From Apostichopus japonicus (Eukaryota > Echinodermata > Holothuroidea > Aspidochirotida > Stichopodidae), in assembly GCF_037975245.1 (NCBI RefSeq), contig NC_092575.1, positions 29,218,341 through 29,282,340 on the forward strand: 64,000 nt of DNA. Reading direction: 5' to 3'. The notes under the pieces were generated by a model. The model searched no databases. It saw only the letters and a list, made by a program, of their open reading frames with translations, and was not told the DNA's origin. The translations under genes and the position numbers were made by a program. Shown here in pieces: positions 31,701 through 43,905 of this stretch (position 1 is its first letter; every line of letters starts with the position of its first letter).

Positions 31701-33866
31701 AAATTAACTTTGACCTCGTATAACTTCGCACACGAAGGTCACACGGGTGTCAACCAATTGACATTTTTGATCGGAAGGTACCTTTGATATCCAAATCTAG
31801 CATCAAAACCAAACATTTTCTTTTTTGCTCGTTTCCTCCCAAAATAAGCACATTTTTTCTAATGTGACCTTTGACCTTTTGACCTTGGTTTCAGATGTAG
31901 TTTAATCTCCTGATTCCAAAAAACAAAACGAAAAGTCTGTACAACCATCCTAACTCTGACCGAAAAACTTTGACCTCATATAACTTCGCACATAAAGGTC
32001 ACACGGGGTTCAACCCATTGACATTTATGATCAGAAGGTACCTTTAACATCTGAAAATAGCATCGAAACTGTAAAAATCCACAAAACACTAATAAGGTCA
32101 CCAGAGGTCAAAGTGAGGTCAAGGGTCACCCAGATGCGGGTCGACAATTGGACTTCATTGAAACAACTCCCAACCGTAACGGACAATTTGTTCTCAAGTT
32201 ATCGCAAAAATACTAGTATTTTATCATTAATTGACCTTTGGTGACCTTGTATCACATGACCGTTAAGTTTGAAAATATTCCCCTATACCATTTGCAACTA
32301 CTCCAAAAATATCAACCTTGTCACACCTTGGAACAGGGAGTTATTGCATTAAATGTCTGAAAATTAACTTTGACCTCATATAACTTCGCACACGAAGGTC
32401 ACACAGGGGTCAACCTATTGACATTTATGATCAGAAGGTACCTTTGACATCTGAAAATAGCATCGAAACTGTAAAAAACCCACAAAACACGAAAAGGTCA
32501 CCAGAGGTCAAATTGAGGTCAAGGGTCACCCAGATGCGGGTGGACAATTGGATTTCATTGAAGTAACTCCCAACTCTAATGGACAATTTGTTCTCAAGTT
32601 ATCACAAAAATACTACTTTTTATCATTAATTGACCTTTGGTGACCTCGGATCACATGACCGTTAAGTTTGAAAATATTCCCCTATACCATTTGCAACTTG
32701 TCTCAAAATATCAACTGTGTAACACCTTGGCAATGGGAGTTATTACACTAAATGTCTGAAAATTAACTTTGACCTCATATAACTTAACATACAAAGGTCA
32801 CCTTGGGTCAACTTATTGACATTTTTGATTGATGAGACCTAAATTAGAGCATCAAACTATAAAAATTCAAACATTTTTTTCTTTGCCCATTTTCTAACCC
32901 CAAAATACTAGTTTTTTGACATTAATTGACCTTTGGTGACCTAGGATCACATGACCGGTAAGTTTGAAAATATTCCCCTATACCATTTGCAACTTGTCCA
33001 AAAATATCAACCATGTCACACCTTGGAACTGGGAGTTGTTGCATTAAATGTCTGAAAATTAACTTTGACCTCGTATAACTTCGCACACGAAGGTCACACG
33101 GGTGTCAACCAATTGACATTTTTGATCGGAAGGTACCTTTGATATCCAAATCTAGCATCAAAACCAAACATTTTCTTTTTTGCTCGTTTCCTCCCAAAAT
33201 AAGCACATTTTTTCTAATGTGACCTTTGACCTTTTGACCTTGGTTTCAGATGTAGTTTAATCTCCTGATTCCAAAAAACAAAACGAAAAGTCTGTACAAC
33301 CATCTTAACTCCGACCGAAAAACTTTGACCCCATATAACTTCGCACATAAAGGTCACACGGGGTCAACCTATTGACATTTATGATCAGAAGGTACCTTTG
33401 ACATCTGAAAATAGCATCGAAACTGTAAAAATCCCAAAAACACGAAAAGGTCACCAGAGGTCAAATTGAGGTCAAGGGTCACCCAGATGCGGGTCGACAA
33501 TTGGATCACATTGAGGCAACTCCCAACCCTAACAGACATTTCGTTCTCAAGTTATCGCAAAAATACTAGTTTTTTATCATTAATTGACCTTTGGTGACCT
33601 CGGATCACATGACCGTTATGTTTGAAAATGCTCCCCTAACCAGTTCACAACTTGTCCCAAAATATCAATCTTGTCGCACATTGGCAGTGGGAGTTATTGC
33701 AGTTTTAATATTTTCGGTTTTTGGACCATAACTGACCTTTGGTGACCTTTGTGGGCACCAAAAACAATAGGGCACACCTTCTCCATATGGCGGATCTATA
33801 GTCCAAGTTTGGCCTCAATCCAACATTCCCTTATTGAGATAGAGCGTACCCAAGCAAGTGTCACAG

Positions 33867-33899
<33 letters not shown>

Positions 33900-33977
33900 T
33901 ACATACATACATACATACATACACACACACACACGCCAACCTGACTGCATAGGTTCCTTTTGCTAAAGCAAGGAACC
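28738..33977 (+). mobile_element. AGGTCA-rich tandem-repeat element, copy 2 (5'-truncated)
   Basis: Begins abruptly inside a 400-bp unit near 28770, lacking the CAAGAGCCC start of copy 1. It runs through about six 400-bp units (TGACCTTTGGTGACC near 29280, 29680, 30080, 30480, 30875 and 31275), a diverged trailer present twice (about 31480 and about 32830), then a final section matching 13080-14085, a CA/CATA tract and the terminal hairpin. Units alternate in two types, giving an 800-bp dimer (29680-30480 repeated at 30480-31275). The half-site arrangement DR4/DR5/DR4-DR5-DR1 is preserved in most units. No protein is encoded. Confidence 0.7.
33952..33977 (+). repeat. Terminal hairpin of the AGGTCA-rich element
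   Basis: GGTTCCTTTTGCT is followed by AA and then AGCAAGGAACC, which folds into a stem-loop with one bulge. The right arm AAGCAAGGAACC is the exact inverse of GGTTCCTTGCTT at the left end of copy 1 (8546-8557), so the element has 12-bp terminal inverted repeats with the extra arm only at the 3' side. This asymmetric pattern is known from Helentron-type elements. Confidence 0.65.
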
Positions 33978-33979
33978 AA

Positions 33980-35340
33980 AAACAACAGGGATTGTAACAG
34001 TTGAGACTATCTTATAAGAAGCAACATCAAGTCATTCCGAGAGGGAATTCTCAACCTTCCAATAAAAACAAAGATGCTTCTAACTTCAAGAAATATCAAT
34101 TAATAAAAGCAGACACTTCAATATCAGTGGAAAAGGCTTAAGGTAAATATAGGCATAAGGAAACTCTGTAGTTCTTCAGGGATTGGGAATGATTCCCATT
34201 ACAATATTGTGCAGCAGCAATGATAGGTTACTGAAACAGCATTTTTAGTTTGAATGAAGAGAGCCCACAAATGTCTGTATTTCTGATGACATTTGTGTTT
34301 ATATGTGAAAAGTCAGCTATTGAGGCAGGACATTGCATGGAGATGATCACTTGTAGTCAGTTGTATTCATTCTTTGTTTTGTTCTTTCTTGTTATTTATT
34401 AGCCGTTCATTTTTATTCTTCTTTTCATTCCTTTGAAGAAAAAAGTTTTTTTTTTGTTAACTTTTGTTTTAATTTGATGATAATATTCAATTTCCATTCA
34501 TCACCAGTAAGGTATTGTCGTAACAATGGGTCTTACAAAGCTTTTTATCTCTTAAGCTTCCTGGTCCATGCATTGAATCCCCATTATGCATTTGATTTAA
34601 GCCAACTCCAGGGAAACCAAGTCATCTTTTACATTGGTGATAGGTAGCCTGCAAGCACCATCAAATTGATGTACTCCTTTCAAAAAATTAAACAAAATTT
34701 ACTTGTTTTATTTGTTAAAAGTTAAATTGACATTCAAACTAGCCATATGTTCAGAATTCTTGACTAATTACCACCACCTGGTCCTGTTGACCATTGGTGA
34801 CATCGTTACATGATCATGACCATGCGGGATGATCATGGTGTTGAGATTGTTTATCATCGAATGCCAGGTTTAGATATATATGTGCCTTTGATTAAAATTG
34901 GCACTCCCAGATTTGTTTTAAACTTCATTTTTTTTAAATCTGAAACATGTAACTCTTACTACATTATGCAATTGCCCCTTGTAAAATGTATCACATATAT
35001 CCTTTATGTCCTCTCACTTATGGAACATGCACAAATCTTAGTCTTCTAACCTGGTAATTGTTACCAAGAATATTGAGTTGGTTATCATTGATTTGACTAA
35101 CAGCGTTTCAATTGAAGATTACTTTCATTCTTTTTGTACTTGTTCTTCTTGTTTCACGACAATGATATACTTAGTTAAACAGATTAAATCACACACATCT
35201 TTCTCTTCATTCTGGCTGTTTTTGCTCCTCTTCAGAACTCATTTTTACCACCTTATGAATACAAAACGAAAAAGCGTGTAATATTTGGGACAAATGCATA
35301 ACCGAAAGATGTGAGTAAGTGTACACAGATGTATTGAGCA
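33980..35340. other. Unassigned sequence
   Basis: No gene or repeat recognised. Several open frames of 60-80 codons lack motifs and splice context. Confidence 0.3.
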
Positions 35341-35349
35341 GAATTGTGA

Positions 35350-35460
35350 TGCACACCTCCCCCTCGTACACCTCCCCACCCTCGTACACCTCCCCACCCC
35401 TCGTACACCTCCCCCTCGTACACCTCCCCACCCCTCGTACACCTCCCCCTCGTATACCTC
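35350..35460. repeat. C-rich minisatellite (CTCGTACACCTCCCC units)
   Basis: About seven units of 15 or 18-20 bp, CTCGTACACCTCCCC with an optional ACC/ACCC. Open frames on both strands here come from the repeat. Confidence 0.9.
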
Positions 35461-35875
35461 CATTTCCATGGTCAATAAATAGCTATTACCGATTATTATC
35501 TATTGCTCGTGTGGTATACCATGGAGCTATCTGTTTATAGCTCCATGGGTATACCGAAAGCTATAACCTATCTTATATACAAGCGGTATGTTGTATTCCG
35601 TGTTGATGATGTCTTGAAGCTACTTGTTTGGTGTAATTGCCCCCGTCGCGTCGCACCTTATACCTTCAAGCCCAAGGAGGCTCGAGTGAGCATTATTATG
35701 TTTAGATTGCGTCTATATGGACGACTTAGACGCGGATTTCGGTGATACTTTGTAAATTTGTATAATGAAATACACTAGGGTAGCCATTTCTATGGTCAAT
35801 AAATAGCTATTAGGCATCGGCTATAAGCAATTGCAGTGATAACGTCATCTATTTCTCGTGTGGTATACCAGTAGC
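35461..35875. repeat. Duplicated ATGGTCAATAAATAGCTATT module with near-perfect hairpin
   Basis: The sequence around ATGGTCAATAAATAGCTATTA followed by CTCGTGTGGTATACCA occurs at about 35468-35522 and 35791-35871. After the first copy lies a hairpin at 35513-35555: arms GGTATACCATGGAGCTAT and ATAGCTCCATGGGTATACC around a 6-base loop, with a single extra base in one arm. It is probably a small fold-back element or its remnants; no transposase. Confidence 0.65.
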
Positions 35876-35972
35876 TATTACCTGTTGGCTGGAGGCCAAA
35901 TAAATATGTAAATAAGTGAATATGATCTAAATATTCTGGCTGAGATGGTGCGACACTGAGAGCGTATTCTTT

Positions 35973-36630
35973 TGGCGGGTTTAATACATATAAACTCACC
36001 TTTTTTTCTTCACAGCCAGGATGAAGTTCTCTACACTGTTCTCTCTAACCGGTCCCAATTATTATACGAAAGGTGTCGCTGGGGCCTGGCGCAGAACAGC
36101 GATAATATCTTCCACATAGAATATATCATAAATATCTATCCGTACACAAATAATAATGGTATTATATAGTTAATGTTCCTCGAACAAAATAAGGAAAGCG
36201 AAACATTAGTCAGTTAACTCCCAAATACTCTTGTAACTACTAATCCAATCGATACGTCGTTAAATAATAAATCGTGAAAGTCGTGATCCTCAGAATGAAA
36301 TCAAAGAAGAATTCCGTGTTTCAATATGCGCGTACTGATACATTAATGGTATATCCCAGACTAATTAATATGAATTAACAGCGGAACATCCAATATAAAA
36401 TGATCGTAGATGCAATAAATGAAAAACACTTGTTGTTGAGTGTGCATTCGATGTGAGAATGATATCGTGGGAAGAACTCCTCTTTTTGGCCAAAGACTCG
36501 TTCCTAACGGTTGAGTCACACAACCCGGGGTCATGGGTTAATCGCTTATGTCCATTTGCCCGAGAGTAATGACTAATGAGATATTTAGTAAAAACCGACA
36601 ATGACTGAAATTCCAAAGTAGGTCGCTACA
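35973..36630 (-). repeat. 3' LTR
   Basis: 658 bp. In the sense (minus) direction it begins TGTAGCGACC and ends CCCGCCA. It differs from the other LTR at one position noticed (AATTATTATAC versus AATTTTTATAC on the plus strand). Confidence 0.93.
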
Positions 36631-36632
36631 TA

Positions 36633-36642
36633 GCCCCCTCCT
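36633..36642 (-). other. Polypurine tract
   Basis: AGGAGGGGGC in the sense direction, two bases before the TG that opens the 3' LTR. Position and composition fit the plus-strand primer of an LTR retrotransposon. Confidence 0.8.
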
Positions 36643-36731
36643 AGATCACGAAATAAAATAGCGAGTGATCGATAAACAGAAAGAAGGCGAATGTAAAATA
36701 ATACTGAAATGTATCATTTTCGTACAACAAG

Positions 36732-39700
36732 CTAGCGATAACGGGCAGGCCAATGTACGTGTCTACCTGAACGTGTTACTGCGCGCGGTAGGCTTGCACT
36801 GGACTGCGAAGCGGCGGTTGACGTATGCGTTGATGCAGCTGATTCTGATGACGTCGATGCATCGGCAGGTGTGTCGTTTGCTTGCATAGAGTCCGCAGGT
36901 TCCTCTAGGTAAGCCACTTTGAGCCTATCAATGGACACTGAGTCATGTCGATCGTGTAAATCCAAGACATATGACTTACCATTTCGTTTGAGGACTCGGT
37001 AAGGACCTCGATACGGAGGCTGCAGCGGTCGTTTCACGCGGTCGTCTCGTACCCAAACATGCGTGCATGTATTTAGATCAGGATGCATTTGGGCCTTACG
37101 TACAGCCGGCCTCGACGTAGCCGGTTGAAGGTTGGACATATGTTTCCTGATGCGGTCTACATACTTGGCAGGGTCAGCTAGAGCGTCGTCAGACGTGGTT
37201 GTAATCATGTCACAGGGAAGTCGGAGCGTGGAACCGAAAACCATCTCAGCGGCTGTACAACCGATGTCGGGCTTCAACGTGGTTCTGATGCTCAAGAGGC
37301 TCAGTGGCAAAACTTCGGACCATCGTGTTGGGTCGTCAGAAGCTTTGAGTGCGTCTTTCAATTGGCGATGGAAACGCTCCACGAGGCCATTCGCAATCGG
37401 ATGATAGGCAGTAGTGCGTACGCGAGTACTGCCAAGTAGTGCAGTCAGCTGTTTGAAGAGGTCGGATTCGAACTGGCCGCCTCTGTCAGTTGTAACTATC
37501 GATGGGGTTCCGAATATAGCGATCCATCGCGAAACGAAAGCTTTGGCGACTGTCTCCGCTGTTATATTAGATAAACATATAGCTTCCGGCCATCTTGTGA
37601 ACCTATCAATGATGGTCAACAGATATGTAAAGCCGTTCGAAGGAGGAAGTGGACCGACTAGATCAATATGTACGTGATCAAAGCGCGCATCCGGATTGGC
37701 GAATGTTCCGAGTGGCGCGATAGTGTGACGATGAACTTTTGAACGCTGACATTGCAGACATGTTTTTGCCCAGTGCCTGACATCCGTGTTGATGCCGGTC
37801 CAGACAAAACGGTCTGTGATTAAACGTTGCGTAGCGCGAATTCCCGGGTGTGACATAGAATGAAGCTTGTCAAATATCAGTCGTCGAAACTTCTCCGGTA
37901 CGAATGGTCGAGGATGTCCCTTAGAAGTGTCGCAAATTAGAGTACCGGCGGAAGATGGGAGTGGAACTTCTTTGAATCTTTCTGGCGAAGAGGATTGTAG
38001 TCGCAAAAGTTCACTGTCGTTCTTCTGTTCAGTCGCTATCTGCTCAAGGTCGACAGGAGTGTCACTCGCTGACATGTCAAGTCCGCTAATATCTGCTCGC
38101 GAAAGAGCATCAGCTACGACGTTATTCTTACCGCTGATGTGGCGAATATCACTCGTAAATTGCGAAACGAAATCTAAATGGCGGATTTCGCGTGGCGAAT
38201 AGCGATCTGAACTAGACTTCAGTGCGTAAGTAAGCGGTTTATGATCCGTCATTATGTAGAATGCGCGGCCTTCCAATGAGTGTCTAAAATATCGTATAGA
38301 CAAATATATTGCAAATAGCTCACGACGGAAGGTACTGTAACGTTTTTCGGTAGCGCTAAGTTTCTTGGAAAAGAATGCAATAGCGTGCCAACAACCATTC
38401 TGGTACTGTTGCAGTGCACCGCCTACACCGGTATCTGAAGCGTCGACTACGAGCGAAAGAGGTTTGGTATGGTCAGGGTGAACCAACAGTGTAGCATTGG
38501 CAAGCTCGGTTTTACTGTTACGAAACGCCTGAGACGCCGAATCATTCAACACTACAGGAGCAGTCTTTGGTTTCTTTCCAGACAACAGGTCAGTCAATGG
38601 TTGTAACAATTCGGAACATCGTGGAATGAACCGACGGTAGAAATTGAGAAGACCAAGGTACTCTCGAAGTTCGCGTACGGTAGTTGGTGCTGGAAAGTCG
38701 TGGATGGCTTTAACCTTCTCGGGTAAAGGACGAATTCCCCCGGCGTCGACTCTGTGCCCAAGGAAATCCAACGATGTCGCACCATATTGGCATTTAGCGG
38801 GGTTAATTACTACTCCGTAGTCGTGCAATCTTCTTAAAAGTTGCCTCATATGTTGCTTATGCTGGTCAAGTGATTCGCTAGCGATAAGTATGTCATCGAT
38901 GTAGACATAGCAGAATGGTAAGCCTCGTGTTACCTCGTCGATAAACCTCTGGAAGGTTTGGGCTGCATTGCGGAGACCAAAAGGCATGCGGGTGAATTCG
39001 TACAGACCGAAAGGCGTTGTGACGGCTGTCTTACAGATATCAGACTCCTCCACTGGGATTTGATGGTACGCTCGGACTAAGTCGATCTTCGAGAATATTT
39101 TGGCACCATGAAGTGACGCTGAAAAATCATGGATATGCGGGATCGGGTACAGGTCGGGTACGGTAATATTATTTAAGGCCCTATAATCTCCACATGGTCT
39201 CCAATCTCCAGACGCTTTCGGGACCATATGTAGCGGTGACGCCCAATTACTATCAGAGGGTCTGATAATTCCCAGTTGTAACATGTGGTCGAATTCATGT
39301 CGTGCTATTTTAAGTCTGTCTGGTGCCATACGTCTAGTTCGCGATGTAACCGATGGGCCAGTGGTTGTTATATGATGAGTAATATTGTGTTTTACAGGTC
39401 GTTCGTTGAAATTCGGACTTGCGATGGATGGAAACTCGCTAAGAGGTTTTTCAAAGATGGCGTTGGCGTTTGACGTGGCGAAAGTGGGAGAAAGGGTTCT
39501 CTCTGTAGTTGTTGTCCCGGTTATTGTGAGGTGAGTAAGGGCGTCGATCAGGCGATTTCCCTTTACATCTACCAGTAGAGAAAAATGTCTCAAGAAATCA
39601 CACCCCAGGATAGCTTTACGTACATCTGCAATGACAAATATCCACTGAAAACGCCGTCTGAGCCCGATTTCTAGGGTGAAGGATCTGTAGCCAAATGTTG

Positions 39701-39878
39701 CGATAGGCGTACCGTTTATGGCGTTTAACGATGGTCCCTTACCGTGATTACGTAAGTCAGTGTGCGTTGGGGGTATAACACTGACTGCCGCCCCGGTATC
39801 GATGAGAAAACGCGTGTTATTGATTCGATCTCGCGCGTAAAACAGGCGACCTGGGTCCTGGCCAACGTTTGCCGCCAC
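36732..39878 (-). CDS. pol: Ty3/gypsy Pol (protease - reverse transcriptase - RNase H - integrase)
   Basis: A continuous frame of 1048 residues. Aspartic protease with [13 protein letters not shown] (about residues 25-37); reverse transcriptase with YIDDILIAS (about 326) and [12 protein letters not shown] upstream; RNase H with [10 protein letters not shown] (about 545); integrase with an HHCC zinc finger ([11 protein letters not shown] ... CLQCQRS, about 676-711) and the DDE catalytic residues in [10 protein letters not shown] (about 738), TDRGGQFES (about 798) and GLVERFHRQ (about 832). The C-terminus is Ser/Ala/Thr-rich and ends in a TRSGR-type basic tail. Pol begins at a GTG that overlaps the gag stop (TAGTG) and lies in the -1 frame relative to gag, so it is probably made by -1 frameshifting or by termination-reinitiation. 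No inactivating change seen. Confidence 0.96.
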   Translation of the reverse strand: MAANVGQDPGRLFYARDRINNTRFLIDTGAAVSVIPPTHTDLRNHGKGPSLNAINGTPIATFGYRSFTLEIGLRRRFQWIFVIADVRKAILGCDFLRHFSLLVDVKGNRLIDALTHLTITGTTTTERTLSPTFATSNANAIFEKPLSEFPSIASPNFNERPVKHNITHHITTTGPSVTSRTRRMAPDRLKIARHEFDHMLQLGIIRPSDSNWASPLHMVPKASGDWRPCGDYRALNNITVPDLYPIPHIHDFSASLHGAKIFSKIDLVRAYHQIPVEESDICKTAVTTPFGLYEFTRMPFGLRNAAQTFQRFIDEVTRGLPFCYVYIDDILIASESLDQHKQHMRQLLRRLHDYGVVINPAKCQYGATSLDFLGHRVDAGGIRPLPEKVKAIHDFPAPTTVRELREYLGLLNFYRRFIPRCSELLQPLTDLLSGKKPKTAPVVLNDSASQAFRNSKTELANATLLVHPDHTKPLSLVVDASDTGVGGALQQYQNGCWHAIAFFSKKLSATEKRYSTFRRELFAIYLSIRYFRHSLEGRAFYIMTDHKPLTYALKSSSDRYSPREIRHLDFVSQFTSDIRHISGKNNVVADALSRADISGLDMSASDTPVDLEQIATEQKNDSELLRLQSSSPERFKEVPLPSSAGTLICDTSKGHPRPFVPEKFRRLIFDKLHSMSHPGIRATQRLITDRFVWTGINTDVRHWAKTCLQCQRSKVHRHTIAPLGTFANPDARFDHVHIDLVGPLPPSNGFTYLLTIIDRFTRWPEAICLSNITAETVAKAFVSRWIAIFGTPSIVTTDRGGQFESDLFKQLTALLGSTRVRTTAYHPIANGLVERFHRQLKDALKASDDPTRWSEVLPLSLLSIRTTLKPDIGCTAAEMVFGSTLRLPCDMITTTSDDALADPAKYVDRIRKHMSNLQPATSRPAVRKAQMHPDLNTCTHVWVRDDRVKRPLQPPYRGPYRVLKRNGKSYVLDLHDRHDSVSIDRLKVAYLEEPADSMQANDTPADASTSSESAASTHTSTAASQSSASLPRAVTRSGRHVHWPARYR

Positions 39879-40738
39879 TATGCGTTGGCCTGAGCGTTTT
39901 CCGAATTATTAGCTACGCTAGAAAAATTGCATGGTGCTCTGCAGTTTTGCGCAGCAGTGCCGTATTTCTGATGATACCAGCACATGCCTGGCGAGTCGCT
40001 TGTCGCGTTTCCTACATGTTGTCGATTAGTAGAAGTGTTGCGCAATACTCGACCGCGGCTCCTACTACGCTGTCTTACTTCCGTTTTCAGCGCGGCAACT
40101 TGAGCGGTGAGTTCTGAGATCAGCCCACGCAATTGTTGAATCTCAGTGGGTGCGGAATGTGGTGGCGCTGGTTCGATTGCAGAAATTGGCGATGTATTTG
40201 GGTTGACCTCCAAAATTTTGTCCGCTATAGCCGCCAACTGGTCGAGTCCAACCGTGGCACTTGTCGAAGCCAAGATTAATTGGGCGTTTACTGGTAAACG
40301 CTGCAGGAAAAGCTGACGGAGGATACTAACTTCCAGGGTCCGATCCCCCAGAAGCTGTCGCATTCTTCGGAGCAATTGGGAAGGTTTGCGGTCTCCCAGT
40401 TCCTCGGCCGTTAACAGTTGATGGAGACGTTTTTGCTCCGACTCTGACGTACGCCTTATTAATTCCCTCTTAATCACCTCGTACGGGTCTTTTTCGGGAG
40501 GCTTTAACAGAAGGTCACGAACTTCTGCCGCTATCTCCGATTGAAGGGAAGGAATCACATAAGCGTATTTTGTTTGTTGTGTCTTAATCCCACGGGTCGT
40601 GAACTGCGCTTCAACTTGGCAAAACCAGAGCGCAGGGTCATGAGACCAGAACGGTGGTAGCTTCAGACTGACTGACGCCATAGGAACTTCAGGTCTGGGC
40701 GTGGTGTTACCATTATCCATTGTGAATAACGCGCACAA
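39878..40738 (-). CDS. gag: Ty3/gypsy Gag
   Basis: 286 residues. The N-terminal part ([20 protein letters not shown]) is typical of the Gag of animal Ty3/gypsy elements and is followed by a helical capsid-like domain. A CCHC-like zinc knuckle ([14 protein letters not shown], about residues 251-264) lies near the C-terminus after an Arg/Ser-rich stretch (RQRSRSRGR). Gag forms the particle and binds RNA. An internal Met at residue 7 is an alternative start. The frame ends at the TAG shared with the Pol start. Confidence 0.93.
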   Translation of the reverse strand: MCALFTMDNGNTTPRPEVPMASVSLKLPPFWSHDPALWFCQVEAQFTTRGIKTQQTKYAYVIPSLQSEIAAEVRDLLLKPPEKDPYEVIKRELIRRTSESEQKRLHQLLTAEELGDRKPSQLLRRMRQLLGDRTLEVSILRQLFLQRLPVNAQLILASTSATVGLDQLAAIADKILEVNPNTSPISAIEPAPPHSAPTEIQQLRGLISELTAQVAALKTEVRQRSRSRGRVLRNTSTNRQHVGNATSDSPGMCWYHQKYGTAAQNCRAPCNFSSVANNSENAQANA

Positions 40739-40883
40739 TAGTAGGAATATAATACTTAGCGATAATACGATAATTGAGCACCATATGATATTGACAAATT
40801 TCCCTAACTAACGAAATGCGAAAAGAGAATGAAATACAGTTAGGCTCAAAAAGTGAATGCAAAGAGAGTTTTTATGCTGGCTG

Positions 40884-40901
40884 ATCACGTCGGGGTCACC
40901 A
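40884..40901 (-). promoter_or_regulatory. Primer-binding site for tRNA-Trp
   Basis: In the sense direction it reads TGGTGACCCCGACGTGAT, complementary to the 3' end of cytosolic tRNA-Trp including CCA; the same 18-base site is used by some avian retroviruses. It lies three bases inside the 5' LTR, where reverse transcription starts. Confidence 0.92.
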
Positions 40902-40904
40902 CTT

Positions 40905-41562
40905 TGGCGGGTTTAATACATATAAACTCACCTTTTTTTCTTCACAGCCAGGATGAAGTTCTCTACACTGTTCTCTCTAACCGGTCCCAATTTTTATACG
41001 AAAGGTGTCGCTGGGGCCTGGCGCAGAACAGCGATAATATCTTCCACATAGAATATATCATAAATATCTATCCGTACACAAATAATAATGGTATTATATA
41101 GTTAATGTTCCTCGAACAAAATAAGGAAAGCGAAACATTAGTCAGTTAACTCCCAAATACTCTTGTAACTACTAATCCAATCGATACGTCGTTAAATAAT
41201 AAATCGTGAAAGTCGTGATCCTCAGAATGAAATCAAAGAAGAATTCCGTGTTTCAATATGCGCGTACTGATACATTAATGGTATATCCCAGACTAATTAA
41301 TATGAATTAACAGCGGAACATCCAATATAAAATGATCGTAGATGCAATAAATGAAAAACACTTGTTGTTGAGTGTGCATTCGATGTGAGAATGATATCGT
41401 GGGAAGAACTCCTCTTTTTGGCCAAAGACTCGTTCCTAACGGTTGAGTCACACAACCCGGGGTCATGGGTTAATCGCTTATGTCCATTTGCCCGAGAGTA
41501 ATGACTAATGAGATATTTAGTAAAAACCGACAATGACTGAAATTCCAAAGTAGGTCGCTACA
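40905..41562 (-). repeat. 5' LTR
   Basis: 658 bp, same boundaries as the 3' LTR (TGTAGCGACC ... CCCGCCA in sense). It should hold the element's promoter and polyadenylation signals; ATTAATATGAATTAA and TATATAGTTAA sequences are present but I cannot assign a TATA box with confidence. Confidence 0.93.
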
Positions 41563-41566
41563 TTCT

Positions 41567-43436
41567 CACCATAATTGCTCCTTTCCTGGGACGAGTAACC
41601 GTTCTCTTTGTCAAGATATTGTCAAAGTTAGTTTCTCTCAAGTGAATTGTAAACTATTAAGTCGAATCAGCCGATACAAATTTCCTATTTTAGAGGTTTA
41701 CCACTTTTGTCAACCTGAGGTGCCGTGTCTTGCGAAACAGGCAAACACTTTGTTACGTTGGAATGAGTTGCGCCAGACCTGTTTAAAAGGAGAAAATGAC
41801 AACTTGAAATCTAGCCAGCCCCTAGGCTATATATGTCGCAAACTGAGAGAGGAAAGAACAGTGTGAAAATATTGGACTATGAATTTATCGCTCAAGATGT
41901 AATAAATGCAATTTCGGAAGATGTCGGAGGGCATATTAACATACTGGGTTGTGTAAAATCGGGGGTCAATGGATTATTACTTTGATGAACGGAGCAATTG
42001 CAGACAAGCTGCAAGAAATGGGAATAACAATTTGGATATGAACTATGTGATGCCATGGTGTTACAAAACATATCTTCAACGTCCCAGCATACATAAATGA
42101 CGAAGAACTTTCCAATAAATTTGAAGAATATGGCTGACATATTAGAACAAACTGGACCCACAAATATTACTCAAAATTGCCCAACGTTGGAAACGGAATT
42201 AGATTCGTACGACTTGAGCTGCCAGTCAAAAAAGACAGGCCTCCAACACGCAATACAGATACATAGTAATCACCTTAGACTGAAACACAACGGTCAAAGC
42301 AGTGTTTCCAACCTGTCTCGCCCAAGCCCATATAACACAAGTACAGGTATTCAAACTCTCACGGACACACACACACACATGCATCCGCTGCATGACTATC
42401 ATTATCATCTAAACCAATAAGTATAACGCCGTACACCGCCAAACAATATGCAACGTAGCAGCTGTGATCTGTGACATATTCTCATTTCGACACCAACAAA
42501 ATTACCGTATGTAAACAATTGCGCAATCGCAAACCGATATAGATTGCCAAGTGTCCCTATTGCAACACGCGGTATTTTCCAGTACGGTGTTCGCTACGGG
42601 TCATCGTGGTATCATACCGTGTTAAATAAGAATAAGCCATTGCAAGGTCGATACAAACGTTTTGTCGAAAGCGCATTTGAAGTTATGGGATTCCGTAACA
42701 AATGTTCTATTGCGCATAATGACACATCTTTGTCTATGGGCTGGAATGGACATTAGCTTACAAGTTATAATGGAATTATTGCGAATAGTTGAAACAGTGG
42801 GTACTGATTATTATTATTTTACAAGATCATTTACTTTTCGTATATTCCAGTTACTTTCCTATTTTGATAGGGCCAGTGAAAGACTAAAGTTTTGAAGATA
42901 TTGTCGATCTCAATTGGATTCTATTTCTATGTATGTTGCTTGTTGTTAAATTGGACGCCATAGTAAAGTAAGTTCTGCTGTCTTTCACCCACCAAAGGGC
43001 TGACCATCCGAGCTGGTGAGTGTCTCTTTTCTTCAGATCGAGCATGAGGCGTAAAGAGGTTAATTAGATAATTGCAAATTCCATCCACATTAGCCAGGGG
43101 TTAGTAGGGATTAGTAGCCAGGGGTTAGTAGGGGCAAGTGCCCCTCCAGCAGATATTGTCATAGACGAATCGGGAACGGCAAAAAATATACAATACAGAA
43201 TTAAATATAACTATGACGTATCTGTTACTAGATAGGATACTCATAGAACAGTGTGATCTGCTTTCTCAGAAGGTTTTCCTCATTACTGTTAGCACAAACG
43301 AGCTTACTCTGAAAATGTTCACCTTGATTGATCAGCGTTTGACACTGTTATTCAAAGTGCCGTGCGTAGTATAAAACTTCGATTGGTTTCTTCCATAAAA
43401 ACTGCACTTGGGTCAATATAGAAATATTAGATACCT
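41567..43436. other. Mostly unassigned sequence right of the retrotransposon
   Basis: Contains a possible decayed coding fragment (41850-42135, listed separately). A frame near 42540-42620 includes CPYC and a second Cys (AKCPYCNTRYFPVRC), too short to judge. The rest has no visible signal; a small duplication, 'agccaggggttagtaggg', lies at 43093-43135. Confidence 0.3.
41850..42135 (+). pseudogene. Possible fragment of a retrotransposon-type ORF
   Basis: Pieces such as KILDYEFIAQDVINAISEDVGGHI (frame starting near 41866) and AYINDEELSNKFEEYG (near 42090) read like parts of one protein but are separated by stops and frame changes. The style resembles the nucleic-acid-binding first ORFs of animal retrotransposons. 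I cannot name a family, and chance is possible. Confidence 0.2.
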
Positions 43437-43563
43437 GCGCATACACACCTACACGTAATACTATAGGCTATGTATTGGTACGCATACACACCTACACGTA
43501 ATACTATAGGCTATGTATTGGTACGCATACACACCTACACGTAATACTAGGCTATGTATTTGG
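43437..43563. repeat. 43-bp tandem repeat, three copies
   Basis: CGCATACACACCTACACGTA and the following 23 bases (AATACTATAGGCTATGTATT...) repeat three times; the last copy lacks TAT. Non-coding. Confidence 0.88.
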
Positions 43564-43905
43564 TACTGCTTGACATCGTCTATCTAAACAGTGCCGTATC
43601 CACTAGGAGCAAATGGGGAATCCCAAAACGTCCAAGTTGCTTACCGACTCTGTTACAAACGAATGCAAATTCGTATATAGGCCTACAGATGAAGTTAAAA
43701 TCATGGAAATATAGCTCCATTTTGCATCAACGCCCCACCACGATAAAAATGTTTGCTTATAGGGTTCCCTTTGAGATGTTGTTAGACCACTCCCAAACGG
43801 ACTACAGCCAAATTTTGTATCCCTCTTTCCTAAACTCCAAATTTATGTAAGAGAAGATATTACCTAAATGGTATCATGAATAGCCTTATCAATATTACAT
43901 GCAAG

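Larger units (their letters stand above)
35971..41562 (-). mobile_element. Complete Ty3/gypsy LTR retrotransposon
   Basis: Reads on the minus strand: 5' LTR (40905-41562), tRNA-Trp primer-binding site, gag, pol, polypurine tract (36633-36642), 3' LTR (35973-36630). TTCT occurs directly outside both ends (35967-35970 and 41563-41566), consistent with a 4-bp target duplication if the LTR edge includes two more bases. The LTRs are the same length and I found one difference between them, so insertion is recent. Both reading frames are intact. No envelope frame and no recognisable chromodomain. Confidence 0.95.

Noticed and set aside
8526-33977. One giant 25-kb transposon bounded by GGTTCCTTGCTT and its inverse, carrying the Helentron gene
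   Set aside because: Copy 1 already has nearly the whole 3' section (13080-14085) found at the end of copy 2, and copy 3 is a compact 2.4-kb version, so two separate elements flanking the Helentron explain the data better.
35207-35540. Frames on both strands with TSPPSY- or RCTRG-type repeats
   Set aside because: By-products of the CTCGTACACCTCCCC minisatellite.
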